24,387 nt of DNA from a virus (IMGVR_UViG_3300035698_006085:1-24387), one strand, 5' to 3'. Positions 14,975-22,778 are shown, counted from the first letter of the stretch. A program made the numbers and translations. The notes: generated by a model not told the origin, from the sequence alone.

Positions 14975-15370
14975 ATGGCCGAACAACACGGAAAAGAAGG
15001 AAGCGTGAAATTGACCACGAATCAGGTCGCGCATACGACGGAATGGAGCCTTGACGTAGGGTTAGGAGCGCCGGAAGTCACCGCACATGGTGAAGACTGG
15101 AAATCATTCATTGCGGGCCTGGGGGAATGGTCGGGGTCATTTTCAGCGGCGCTTGACTATTCGGATACCAACGGTCAAAAAGTCATTCAAGATTTGATCG
15201 TCGCGGCGGCACCGACAGGAACCACGGCAATCGCAAGGTTTTATATTAATTCCACGGAATATTTCAGTGGAACAATATTCGTTACCGGGTTCAATCCTAG
15301 CGCACCTGTTGACGGCATTGTAGCGCTTACTTGCACGTTTCAGGGTTCCGGCGCTCTGTCATTTACCTAA
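14975..15370 (+). CDS. major tail tube protein
   Basis: This 131-residue protein matches tail tube subunits: a short N-terminal arm, the HTTEWSLDVGLGAPEVTAHG strand-turn-strand, then WSGSFSAALDYSD and a C-terminal ALTCTFQGSGALSF. The WSL-(8)-T-(6-8)-W pattern is common in tube proteins that form stacked hexamers. GGGGG lies upstream of ATG 14975. The next gene encodes a longer protein with the same core, so the tube may be built from two related subunits. Confidence 0.8.
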   Translation: MAEQHGKEGSVKLTTNQVAHTTEWSLDVGLGAPEVTAHGEDWKSFIAGLGEWSGSFSAALDYSDTNGQKVIQDLIVAAAPTGTTAIARFYINSTEYFSGTIFVTGFNPSAPVDGIVALTCTFQGSGALSFT

Positions 15371-15391
15371 TATCAATCGAGGTGTTTTGTC

Positions 15392-16030
15392 ATGGCTGAG
15401 ACACATGGAAAACTCGGCATTGTTTATAAATGGGATGACGATGGGTCAAATCTATCAGGCGAAGGGTGTACCGTCACCGGGTCAAATGCACAAATCTCCG
15501 ATTCGGATAAACGGATCTTGAACCCGAACGCAACAATCACATTCACCCCGACGAATTCCGTCAATCTGTTATCAATCGATTATGCCAGTGGAACGGCGCA
15601 TTTCGACGGCGCGCCAGGGACAACGACGTGTACAGGGACCGGCGCTTACCTCGCATCAGGCGATCTTATCAAGACCGGATATCTTTTCAACTGGTCTTTG
15701 GATATCGGCCTTGAAGTCCATGACTTGACAGCCTTTCAAGCCGCGTGGAAAAAATTTGGCGCGGGCATGGGATCGGCGTCCGGGTCCGTTGAGGGGTTTA
15801 TGGTCAACTCGAACTGGTTTGATGACATCGAGGATGAAGCCGATGGAACCATGTCATATTGGTTTGTCCGTCTTTTCAGCTATGACCCCGATGACGACGC
15901 GACCGGAGATCATTTCGATTGTTGGGTCATCTTTACAGGCATGGGCGTGTCGGTTCCTATCGGCGAATATATTAAAGAATCAATCGGGTTCACTGTTCAC
16001 GGTTGCCCGGTCTTCACGGCGAACGCATAA
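15392..16030 (+). CDS. second tail tube-like protein (paralogue)
   Basis: This 212-residue protein begins MAETHGKLG, close to MAEQHGKEG of the preceding tube gene. It repeats the core FNWSLDIGLEVHDLTAF followed by GSASGSVEGF. It carries an N-terminal insertion of about 85 residues (roughly 15-95) with a TITFTPTNSVNLLSIDYASG strand pattern. It also has a longer C-terminal part ending GFTVHGCPVF. It may be a second tube subunit, a tube-end protein or a decorated variant. The tandem arrangement points to duplication followed by growth of the second copy. Confidence 0.72.
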   Translation: MAETHGKLGIVYKWDDDGSNLSGEGCTVTGSNAQISDSDKRILNPNATITFTPTNSVNLLSIDYASGTAHFDGAPGTTTCTGTGAYLASGDLIKTGYLFNWSLDIGLEVHDLTAFQAAWKKFGAGMGSASGSVEGFMVNSNWFDDIEDEADGTMSYWFVRLFSYDPDDDATGDHFDCWVIFTGMGVSVPIGEYIKESIGFTVHGCPVFTANA

Positions 16031-16053
16031 ATAAAAAAAGGGGGAAATCAATC

Positions 16054-16473
16054 ATGGTCGAGATTAGCGAAATTCTCGAAATCGAAAAGGGGAAAATCCA
16101 GGGGTGGGTTGAATTCAAGGATGGATTTGAAATCCTACTTGAATATTGCGACAAGAAAACCTTGAAAGACCTCACAAAGAAAGCGACCAAAACGGTATGG
16201 ATAAAGCATCAACAACAAGAAATCATTGACGAAGATAAGATGATTAACAGCATATCCGAACATATTATTAGTTGGAGGAAATTGACCCAGGAAGTCGCCG
16301 AAAGCATCCTGCCAGTAAAAGCGGGGATGGAGTTCGACGAAATCGAGTGTACGGGGGCATGGAAGAAAGTCCTGATAGAACACGCCTATGGTTTCGATGA
16401 GTTTGTCACTGAAGCGATCACGAACCTTGAACGAATCAGGGGCGATCAGAAAGCAGCCGAATTAAAAAATTAA
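16054..16473 (+). CDS. tail assembly chaperone, short product (gpG-like)
   Basis: This 139-residue acidic, mostly helical protein lies between tail tube and tape measure, the place of tail assembly chaperones that coat the tape measure during assembly. ATG 16054 is preferred over the frame start at 16003 because GGGGG at 16040-16044 precedes it and the upstream codons overlap the tube-like gene. Its last codons are AAA AAT TAA, giving the heptamer A AAA AAT at 16464-16470 exactly before the stop. The next frame (-1) is open from 16431, so part of the ribosomes probably shift to make a longer protein, as lambda does with G and T. Confidence 0.75.
   Translation: MVEISEILEIEKGKIQGWVEFKDGFEILLEYCDKKTLKDLTKKATKTVWIKHQQQEIIDEDKMINSISEHIISWRKLTQEVAESILPVKAGMEFDEIECTGAWKKVLIEHAYGFDEFVTEAITNLERIRGDQKAAELKN
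16464..16470 (+). other. probable programmed -1 frameshift site
   Basis: The heptamer A AAA AAT has the X-XXY-YYZ form in the zero frame of the chaperone gene and directly precedes its TAA. Slipping back by one base leads into the frame of the next ORF, which is open from 16431 to 16805 and is otherwise entered only by a TTG at 16488 with poor ribosome-binding context. The frameshift product would have about 250 residues. Short inverted repeats just downstream (AGGC at 16473-16476 with GCCT at 16492-16495) might stimulate it. Confidence 0.65.
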
Positions 16474-16487
16474 GGCGCTTTATCGCT

Positions 16488-16805
16488 TTGAGCCTCACCC
16501 TACCGGATGCTTGCCGGATGTGCGATAGAGCGATTGAAATAGGGGCAAAAACGCGGGATGACATTGACTGTTCGATTTGCAATAAGCACGAAATACCGAC
16601 GCCGGAAAATCAAGAGTTCCTGGAAGTTTTGAACCCGATCATGAGCATTCTTGTCATGCCGAACGGTCAAATAAGTTCCGGGTTGATCGAATCATCATTA
16701 AACGCGCACGATATACCGCCCGATCAACGACAGCTTTACTTGAAAAAATTCATGATCTTTATCGAGGAAAAAATAAAAGACTATGGCCGCCGACGAAAAA
16801 ATTAA
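16488..16805 (+). CDS. tail assembly chaperone extension (gpT-like, made by -1 frameshift)
   Basis: This frame encodes about 105 residues from TTG 16488, or about 111 from codon TTA at 16470 if entered by frameshift (joining sequence LRRFIALSLTLPDACRMC). Short Cys pairs (CRMC near residue 9, CSIC near residue 28) may bind metal. The rest is helical with a basic end DYGRRRKN. The lack of an ATG/GTG start and the distant AAGG (12 bases) argue that it is expressed mainly as the tail of the gpG-like protein. Its end overlaps the tape measure gene by 23 bases. In lambda-like phages the equivalent T domain binds the tube protein. Confidence 0.68.
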   Translation: MSLTLPDACRMCDRAIEIGAKTRDDIDCSICNKHEIPTPENQEFLEVLNPIMSILVMPNGQISSGLIESSLNAHDIPPDQRQLYLKKFMIFIEEKIKDYGRRRKN

Positions 16806-18276
16806 GTTTGTAATCGAAGTCGATGACGACGGCACACCGATTGTCAAGAAGTTTTCGAAAGATGCTGACAAGCAATTCCAAAAAGTCGAGAAGTCGATCA
16901 AGAAGAATATGACCACGGCCATTAGTCGATTCGCGAAAAAGGCGGGCGGGGCCATGAAATCTTTTGCCAGGTCTGTTTTCTCATTGAAAGGGGCCATTCT
17001 TGGCCTGGGCCTTGGAATGGTTGTGAAGAGTATTTCAAGGATGGTTTCCGGGTGGGAAGAACTATCCAAGGTCCAGGAACAAGCCGAGGCTACCCTAACA
17101 GCCGCCATGAAATCAATGGGCCGGTTTTCGGCGGAATCATACGATAATATCCTTAGAACAGCGTCAGCCATCCAGGGCTTGACGACATACGGCGACGAAG
17201 CCATCTTGACCGGCACTAAATTTCTAATGACCTATAAGGCCATTGGGGACGATGTCATGCCGCGGGCCATGAAGACCATGACCGATCTTGCCGCGCTCAT
17301 GGGCGGAGATATGAAATCAGCCGCCAATACACTCGGAAAGGCTTCAATGGGAATGACGGGCGAACTAAGGAGGATAGGTATCACGATTAGTGAGGATATC
17401 GCCAAATCAAAGGATTTTGTGGCCATGCTTGGAGAGATTGAAAAGCAGGTCAGCGGTCAGGCTGAAGCCCTTGCAAAAACATCGGCGGGCGGTATTCAGC
17501 AATTCATGAACCTTGTCGGGGACATTAAAGAGCAATTCGGTTTGTTCACATCGGCGATTAAAAAACACGTAGTTGATCAGGCCATGCCGATATTCGAGCA
17601 GCTCTACAAAAAGATTTCAGCAATCCCGAAAGAAAAACTTGATGAATGGGCCAACGCCAGCGGTGAAGCCATTGTCAACATGTTCAAAAAAGGTAAGGAA
17701 TGGGCTCAGGGTTTTTGGGATCTTCTAAAGGAAATTATAGGGGCATATAAGGCAATGCAGACGGGCCTATCGGAGCTTATGAGAAAAGCGGCCGGATTTG
17801 CGGCGGATGCAGTCGAGGCACAGTCAACACTTTTAGGCATGAGGAAGTCGGGCGGGGCCGTTAAGGGAAACATAGCAACGGGTGACATAAAATATTATTC
17901 GAGCGGCGACAGTCTAAATAAAGTCATGGGATTACGAAGGGACGCGAATACGTGGGGCGATGTTTCAGACCAGAACGTTGCCGATTACGACAGCGCCATG
18001 AATACCATGAATGGTATCGGCGGCGCGGTCAATCAAATAATCACCCCACCATCTCCAAGCAGCGGCGGATCATCAGAGGGCGATACATGGAGCGCAAAGA
18101 AATCATATGGGCCGAATATCCAAGTTGTGACCTATGTTGACAGTGAGACAGCGGTTGATTCACCGGCCGCCCATGAATTGGCGACCTCCCAAATGGAGGC
18201 CTTGACGCGGGCAGCTTCAAGGGGCGTCGGTGAAACCTATTTCCCGGCACACAATCCAGGGGATGACGAATGGTGA
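16783..18276 (+). CDS. tail tape measure protein
   Basis: This 497-residue protein has the tape-measure layout. A charged helical N-terminus contains KFSKDADKQFQKVEKSIKKN. A hydrophobic segment FSLKGAILGLGLGMVV follows (residues 66-81), then a long Ala/Met/Lys-rich helical body with the GLTTYGDEAILTGTKFLMTY and LGKASMGMTGELRRIGI patterns widespread in this family. The C-terminus is low-complexity Ser/Gly. It sets tail length and probably helps DNA passage; at this length a rather short tail is expected. Position after the chaperone pair supports the call. Confidence 0.85.
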   Translation: MAADEKIKFVIEVDDDGTPIVKKFSKDADKQFQKVEKSIKKNMTTAISRFAKKAGGAMKSFARSVFSLKGAILGLGLGMVVKSISRMVSGWEELSKVQEQAEATLTAAMKSMGRFSAESYDNILRTASAIQGLTTYGDEAILTGTKFLMTYKAIGDDVMPRAMKTMTDLAALMGGDMKSAANTLGKASMGMTGELRRIGITISEDIAKSKDFVAMLGEIEKQVSGQAEALAKTSAGGIQQFMNLVGDIKEQFGLFTSAIKKHVVDQAMPIFEQLYKKISAIPKEKLDEWANASGEAIVNMFKKGKEWAQGFWDLLKEIIGAYKAMQTGLSELMRKAAGFAADAVEAQSTLLGMRKSGGAVKGNIATGDIKYYSSGDSLNKVMGLRRDANTWGDVSDQNVADYDSAMNTMNGIGGAVNQIITPPSPSSGGSSEGDTWSAKKSYGPNIQVVTYVDSETAVDSPAAHELATSQMEALTRAASRGVGETYFPAHNPGDDEW

Positions 18277-18279
18277 TAT

Positions 18280-19092
18280 ATGGCAGCATCAACGCTTAAA
18301 ATCGGATCATACAATATTTTAGACCTGGGGGAAGTCGCGGTTTCGGGCGATCCCGACACCGGATATATCGTTTCCAGGCTATATGATTGGTCAAAAAATT
18401 TCCTCTGGAAGTCTTCAAGCGGAGGCGATGGGCTCGGGTTCGATGGCGACACCTTCGGTTTTTCCGGCGACAGCTTCGGAGATCAGGGATCATCATATGA
18501 TTTTCTTGTCACCCAACCGACCGCCGATATCCGAGACGTTGATATCCTTTTCGTGACGAATCACAATTTCGACGGCTGTACATGCTATTGGCAGTATTCA
18601 GCCGACGGCGGCGAATCATGGAGCAATGCCGTTGATTCATGGGTCCAGGATGGGAATTCAGATATCACGAAAACTTTAACAGCTGCAAATCATCAACATT
18701 GGAGAATGGTCGTTGACAGTCCGCCGAACCCGATCATGTGCGGCGAGATCATCATGTCGGGCCTTTACTCGTTTGAAATTCAGCACGGCCCGTCGCCAAA
18801 ACATTCTTACATGGACAACGTGACATGGTCGCGATCCATAGGCGGCCAGGAACGCGGGATAAAGAATGGCGACACCGGGAAGGCCGTCGCATATACATTA
18901 AAGATTGACAACGCTGTGAGCCTGGTAAACATGCAATCGGTTTTCACGGATCTTGACGGGTTTTACAGGCCGATGCTCATCAAAGATAAAGACGACAGTT
19001 ACCGCCTTGCCCGGTTCGAGCCGCCACCGAGTGAAGACTTTTTTCACAACGATTATACCAGCCTCAATATTACGATCCAAGAAATGTTATGA
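18280..19092 (+). CDS. distal tail-like protein
   Basis: This 270-residue protein follows the tape measure, the place of the distal tail (Dit-like) or tail-tip proteins. It is beta-rich. A Gly/Asp/Phe repeat GFDGDTFGFSGDSFGD lies near residues 51-66. A domain with WQYSADGGESWSNAV resembles a beta-sandwich of the galactose-binding type, and the C-terminal half is a beta-domain with AYTLKIDNAVSLVNM. The family is not firmly identified. It ends by ATGA overlap with the next tail gene, with which it is probably coupled. Confidence 0.6.
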   Translation: MAASTLKIGSYNILDLGEVAVSGDPDTGYIVSRLYDWSKNFLWKSSSGGDGLGFDGDTFGFSGDSFGDQGSSYDFLVTQPTADIRDVDILFVTNHNFDGCTCYWQYSADGGESWSNAVDSWVQDGNSDITKTLTAANHQHWRMVVDSPPNPIMCGEIIMSGLYSFEIQHGPSPKHSYMDNVTWSRSIGGQERGIKNGDTGKAVAYTLKIDNAVSLVNMQSVFTDLDGFYRPMLIKDKDDSYRLARFEPPPSEDFFHNDYTSLNITIQEML

Positions 19093-20414
19093 AAACAGTG
19101 AGTGAAAATACAGCGGAAATCATTGACAGGCCTTTTGTCGCGCCGATGCTGCTTTTAAAGTTCGAGTTCACAAGTCCTTCCGATCTTACGCTATACCTCT
19201 GCTCCAGGCCTTTCACGCCCTGGAACATGTTCGATAATCATTACTATGACCCATTGATCAAATCCTTTTCGGCGATCCGAGCCGGGGGAATCAATCATAA
19301 GAATTATCAATTGAGCGCCGGGGATTTTATTGTCGACATCATGAACTCAATTCCGGTCGGCGGGTATGATTCATTTTCGGCTTTACTATCTGCAAAGGAT
19401 TGGGCGTTTTCTACCGTCACTGCTTCACAGATTCATGAAAACGCAATGGCCGCCGCCGATGATTTCGATGTCTTTAAAGGCGAAATAGAAAACATTGTCA
19501 CGATGTCCCGGGAAGTGGTTTCCCTGCAAATTTCGGATGTCACGCTATCATATAAGGATAAATGGCCGATCACCATTGTCAATACCACGGACTATCCCGA
19601 CGCGGACCCTTCAGACGTCGGGAAAATGCTTCCCCAGGTTTGGGGGTCTTGCTCCAGAGTACCGTTTCTTGGAGTTGATTCCGGGTGGTTGACGACCCTT
19701 GCCGAATCTCTTGACGATTCCGCGACGCCGACCCTTGACTTGACTGACGTTTCCGGCCTTCCCGATTCAGGAACGATTCAGATCGACGTCGAGCAAATGA
19801 CCTATGATAGCAGGTCCACAGTCAATAACACGATTGACATCACGGCCAGGGCTCAGGGTGGAACCACGGCGGCGTCTCATGGGGTCGGCGCCAATGCCGC
19901 CGAAATCCAGACACATTATTATTATATTATCGGCCACGCGGTCAAAGCGATCAATGACGTTTACGTTGATGGAGTCCTTCAGGACACCGGCGATTATACA
20001 GCCTACACCGGCCAGACCGGCGATGAACACGCGAGCTATCTTGGTAAGGGATGTATTGACTTTTCAACCCTTCCGATTATTCAAAAACAGGTTTCCGTTG
20101 CGCTGTCAAATACGATGGACGTCACCCATTCCGACGGCATAACGGATACATTTGACACGAGTGACGCCGGACATTCCCACGGTAGCACCGGGGATGAGGT
20201 TGTTATATGGGAAACCCCGATAAACAGCGGCTACGGCGGCAACGTATCAAACCCATTTAATTGGCATGATGACGATTGGGATTCGGCGACGGTGTTCACA
20301 GAATTCGTTTCAGTCAAGGATTATTCACAGGCAACAATCGGGTTCGCGAGATCCTACGCAAACGCGCCGTATCAATTGAGGATATGCGCCAGGGTCGGCG
20401 CATTGTCCGGCTGA
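19089..20414 (+). CDS. tail hub / tail-tip protein, N-terminal part up to an in-frame TGA
   Basis: The 441 residues start by ATGA overlap with the upstream gene. They show an N-terminal beta-domain (TLYLCSRPFTPWNMFDNHYY) and a middle domain with VKAINDVYVDGVLQDTGDYT and GKGCIDFSTLP, a pattern seen in phage tail-tip proteins. The last part (from about DSATVFTEFVSV) is the first half of a beta-sandwich that continues after the TGA. The product stopped at TGA 20412-20414 would end in the middle of this domain at VGALSG. In the same frame 376 more codons follow to 21545, so the gene is best seen as one 818-codon hub gene with an internal TGA. Readthrough, recoding, mutation and sequence error all remain possible. 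Confidence 0.72.
   Translation: MKTVSENTAEIIDRPFVAPMLLLKFEFTSPSDLTLYLCSRPFTPWNMFDNHYYDPLIKSFSAIRAGGINHKNYQLSAGDFIVDIMNSIPVGGYDSFSALLSAKDWAFSTVTASQIHENAMAAADDFDVFKGEIENIVTMSREVVSLQISDVTLSYKDKWPITIVNTTDYPDADPSDVGKMLPQVWGSCSRVPFLGVDSGWLTTLAESLDDSATPTLDLTDVSGLPDSGTIQIDVEQMTYDSRSTVNNTIDITARAQGGTTAASHGVGANAAEIQTHYYYIIGHAVKAINDVYVDGVLQDTGDYTAYTGQTGDEHASYLGKGCIDFSTLPIIQKQVSVALSNTMDVTHSDGITDTFDTSDAGHSHGSTGDEVVIWETPINSGYGGNVSNPFNWHDDDWDSATVFTEFVSVKDYSQATIGFARSYANAPYQLRICARVGALSG
20412..20414 (+). other. in-frame TGA inside the tail hub gene
   Basis: The flanking codons encode GALSG-TGA-SYIDIDITF. The frame is open for 376 codons after it, and there is no ribosome-binding site for a separate downstream start. 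A bacterial selenocysteine hairpin is not obvious; the AT-rich palindrome TGATATTGATATCA at 20423-20436 is the only nearby structure. A second TGA of this kind lies at 7636. Confidence 0.65.
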
Positions 20415-20486
20415 TCATATATTGATATTGATATCACTTTCGCGGCTCGGAAGCTGGAGATTGACGAAGCCGACGCGGATACGACC

Positions 20487-21545
20487 GTGCGGGGCTCATG
20501 GTATGCGGTCGGCACATCATATGATACATGGTCCGAATTTTCAGCCTGTACCATGAAAATAGAAAGACAGGATTCATACACCGGCAACCAGCTTGCAATA
20601 AAAAAAGCATGGGTTGAAATTTCCACAATACCGGAATCGGATACCGCCGACGTTTCGATATCAGGTGCCGCGACAGGGACCGGAACGGCTTCATTGACCG
20701 GAACAGTGACCGCCGGATCTGATTCAGTCGCCGATACCGTCATCGGGGCCATTGTCGCCGCCAATGTCGATGGATATCAGGACGATGCAAGCGGAACTAT
20801 TACCGGGTCAGCAGCCGCATTGATAGAGCGGCCAGACAATCTTTTAGAACATATGATCACTGAGATCCTTGGCGAGTCCATTGATTCAACCAGCTACGCA
20901 GCCAGTGGGGCCGAATACTTATCGAATTCGTTTACCCTGGGCGTTTGCTTGACCACGCCGCCGAAATCCATCCTTGATTTATTTTCGAGGATTGCCAGGC
21001 AATGTCGATCAATGCAGTTTTTCAACGCCGGGGTTCATCATTTGGTTTACATGTCGGGATCGGAAACCACGGATAAAACCATTTCAGGACATCGGATCGA
21101 CCTAAATCAATTATGGCTGAATAATTCCTTGCGTGCGGAAATCCGGAACACCTTGACCGGCCGATACTTAAAACATTGGTCAGGATATACCGAACCAATC
21201 GAATCAGACCGGGCCATTGTGACATCAACGGCGGCCGCCAGTGTCACGAAATACGACACGCTGACAGAAAACATCGAGTTGCCATATATCACCGATGCGA
21301 CAATGGCCGGGGCCATCTTGGATTGGATCCTAGGTGAACACGATGACCCTCGATTATTCGTGAATTTCGTAGGGGACCTTTCCTTGTCCAGTCTTGAGCG
21401 GGGCGATGTCATAGAGTTCGACGTCACGGAAACGAACCTTAACGCCGCTTTATTGGGTCAAGTGTCATCCGGCGACCAGTTCCGGGTGATTGAAGATAAA
21501 AAACTTCATAATTTTAAGAAACAACTCAAATGCGTGAGGATCTAA
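20487..21545 (+). CDS. tail hub / tail-tip protein, C-terminal part beyond the in-frame TGA
   Basis: This is the same frame as 19089-20414. The segment is open from 20415; the first possible start is GTG at 20487, with no Shine-Dalgarno, so independent translation is unlikely. The first about 80 residues complete the beta-sandwich (SWYAVGTSYDTWSEF, then KKAWVEIS). A Thr/Gly/Ala stretch follows. The remaining part is hub-like: TPPKSILDLFSRIARQCRSM, then ELPYITDATMAGAILDWIL, and LSLSSLERGDVIEFDVTETN, which resembles hub or baseplate proteins where residues before GDVI set ring contacts. The end has a Lys-rich strand KLHNFKKQLKCVRI. Loss of this part should abolish the tail tip, which argues for readthrough if the phage is viable. 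Confidence 0.7.
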   Translation: MRGSWYAVGTSYDTWSEFSACTMKIERQDSYTGNQLAIKKAWVEISTIPESDTADVSISGAATGTGTASLTGTVTAGSDSVADTVIGAIVAANVDGYQDDASGTITGSAAALIERPDNLLEHMITEILGESIDSTSYAASGAEYLSNSFTLGVCLTTPPKSILDLFSRIARQCRSMQFFNAGVHHLVYMSGSETTDKTISGHRIDLNQLWLNNSLRAEIRNTLTGRYLKHWSGYTEPIESDRAIVTSTAAASVTKYDTLTENIELPYITDATMAGAILDWILGEHDDPRLFVNFVGDLSLSSLERGDVIEFDVTETNLNAALLGQVSSGDQFRVIEDKKLHNFKKQLKCVRI

Positions 21546-21547
21546 AA

Positions 21548-21925
21548 ATGAAACATTTAAAAAATCCCCTTTTGATTTACACGGCCTTTGTAGTTGCTCT
21601 GATAGCGACCATTTTTTATTGGGGCCTTTCGGGGCCGAGACAGGCAAGGGCTTTTAACATCTGGTGGTGTACTGGCGGCATGACAGGCGACACGACAAGC
21701 AGGTCGCTTGCATCCATTAACTCAGGGGCAAGCAACGTCGAAAACGGGGATGTCGCGATAGTGGTCGATACCGGAAGCACGAGGTTTGAGCTTATGTATT
21801 GGAATTCCGGCACTTCAATCGCCAATAACACAACAACGCACCCACACATTATCGCGGCCGTTGACGATCCTGAAATCGGCGTATGGATTGAGCTGTCCGG
21901 CATTTCGGCATTCGGGGGCAACTAA
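21548..21925 (+). CDS. exported or membrane-anchored protein after the tail hub
   Basis: This 125-residue protein has an N-terminal hydrophobic stretch (LLIYTAFVVALIATIFYWGL, residues 8-27) followed by ARA-F, which may be a signal peptide or an anchor. The remaining part is a small domain with NVENGDVAIVVDTGSTRFEL, WNSG and a closing GVWIELSG, a pattern met in short phage tail-associated proteins that follow the hub. ATG 21548 is chosen because GAGGA lies seven bases upstream; the frame back to 21530 overlaps the hub gene. It is the last member of the series of virion-region genes with an export signal. Confidence 0.7.
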   Translation: MKHLKNPLLIYTAFVVALIATIFYWGLSGPRQARAFNIWWCTGGMTGDTTSRSLASINSGASNVENGDVAIVVDTGSTRFELMYWNSGTSIANNTTTHPHIIAAVDDPEIGVWIELSGISAFGGN

Positions 21926-21931
21926 TAACGT

Positions 21932-21965
21932 CAGGCGAGGAGGTCATTTTCGCCTGAAGGCGAAA
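21932..21965 (+). promoter_or_regulatory. mutually exclusive hairpins between tail and lysis genes
   Basis: CAGGCGA (21932-21938) can pair with TCGCCTG (21950-21956), leaving GGAGGT in the loop. Alternatively TTTCGCC (21948-21954) can pair with GGCGAAA (21959-21965) around a TGAA loop. The two stems share bases and exclude each other. No start codon follows the GGAGG at useful distance. An RNA switch or processing site at the tail-lysis junction is possible. The rest of the 105-base gap (21926-22030) shows nothing recognised. Confidence 0.35.
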
Positions 21966-22030
21966 TCGCGCCCTTGGAAACCCGCGCTATGATTGCCGTT
22001 CAAGCCGTATATTTGCCTAGAGGTTAAAAA

Positions 22031-22330
22031 ATGGTCATGGAGGTAAGATATTTTATCGGGCCGGGGTTAAGCCTTTTCATCGTCATAATTGGTATGGCCG
22101 CAATGTGGGGCGTTATGAAAAAGACCGTTTCGGAAAACGAAAAATCAATTGAAACCAAAGTCGACAATAAAATATTTAAAGCTCATTGCCGCGAAATGGA
22201 AAAAGACTTGAAACGCGGCGATGAAAAATTCGATGAGATTATGATAGAGCTTCGGAAACAGGGTCAATTATTAGCCAGGATTGACGAACGAACGAAACGG
22301 GTTGCACAGAAAAACGGGGTCCATGCTTGA
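22031..22330 (+). CDS. membrane protein with coiled coil, lysis region
   Basis: This 99-residue protein has an N-terminal transmembrane helix (GPGLSLFIVIIGMAAMWGVM, residues 10-29) followed by a charged helical stretch to the end, with heptad-like spacing (KDLKRGDEKFDEIMIEL, LLARIDERTKR). This build fits an inner-membrane spanin or a holin-associated protein; an N-in anchor with periplasmic coiled coil is likely. GAGG precedes ATG 22031; ATG 22037 is a possible alternative. It ends by TGATG overlap with a tiny membrane ORF and stands before the endolysin gene. The specific lysis role is inferred from position. Confidence 0.65.
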   Translation: MVMEVRYFIGPGLSLFIVIIGMAAMWGVMKKTVSENEKSIETKVDNKIFKAHCREMEKDLKRGDEKFDEIMIELRKQGQLLARIDERTKRVAQKNGVHA

Positions 22331-22419
22331 TGACCGCTTTAATCATAATAGCCGCCCTTGCCGTTTTTTTATTAATCCTCTTTTTGCATAGACATGGAGT
22401 ATTCACATGGCCGCTGTAA
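22330..22419 (+). CDS. 29-residue membrane peptide
   Basis: The frame starts by TGATG overlap with the preceding gene and ends 13 bases inside the endolysin gene. It encodes MTALIIIAALAVFLLILFLH followed by RHGVFTWPL, a single hydrophobic helix with a short basic end. Translational coupling and the lysis setting support expression. A pinholin- or regulator-like role is possible but unproven. Confidence 0.5.
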   Translation: MTALIIIAALAVFLLILFLHRHGVFTWPL

Positions 22420-22766
22420 TTATCAGAATAAAGTCGGGCGTCGCCTTTCATCCGAATATGTTTCAGTCACCGGCGATGATGCACATGATCAACGTCGTTG
22501 CAGGGTGCGCGCCCGAAAACTACAACCCGACAATTACAAGCGGATGCGATGGGATAGAGATCCACAGGGAAGATTCAAAGCATTTTAAGGGGTGGGCGCT
22601 TGATTGGCGGATCAGGGATATTTCAAGGAAACAAGCTGAAGCGTGGGCGTACAGGATCACCGGCCGTCTTGGTTTCTGCTATTTTGTTCTTTTAGAGAAA
22701 AATCATATCCATATCCAGTATAACGGAGTAAAGAATGGAAAATCAAAAACTCTCAAAGTTGCTTGA
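22407..22766 (+). CDS. endolysin-like M15 peptidase
   Basis: This 119-residue protein has the zinc-site pattern of M15 D-Ala-D-Ala carboxypeptidase / L-Ala-D-Glu endopeptidase-type enzymes: SKHFKGWALDWRIRD (residues 57-71, H-x-x-G-x-A-x-D with His59 and Asp66), a helical RKQAEAWAYRITG, and a closing NHIHIQYNG whose second His (H-I-H) completes the metal site. These enzymes cut peptidoglycan cross-links. There is no signal peptide or cell-wall-binding domain, so it should depend on a holin, as is usual for phages of Gram-negative hosts. GGAG lies seven bases before ATG 22407. Confidence 0.75.
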   Translation: MAAVIIRIKSGVAFHPNMFQSPAMMHMINVVAGCAPENYNPTITSGCDGIEIHREDSKHFKGWALDWRIRDISRKQAEAWAYRITGRLGFCYFVLLEKNHIHIQYNGVKNGKSKTLKVA

Positions 22767-22778
22767 TAGGGGGATCTT

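Noticed and set aside
21989-22027. 12-codon ORF before the coiled-coil lysis protein
   Set aside because: It is too short, with no ribosome-binding site and no coupling overlap.
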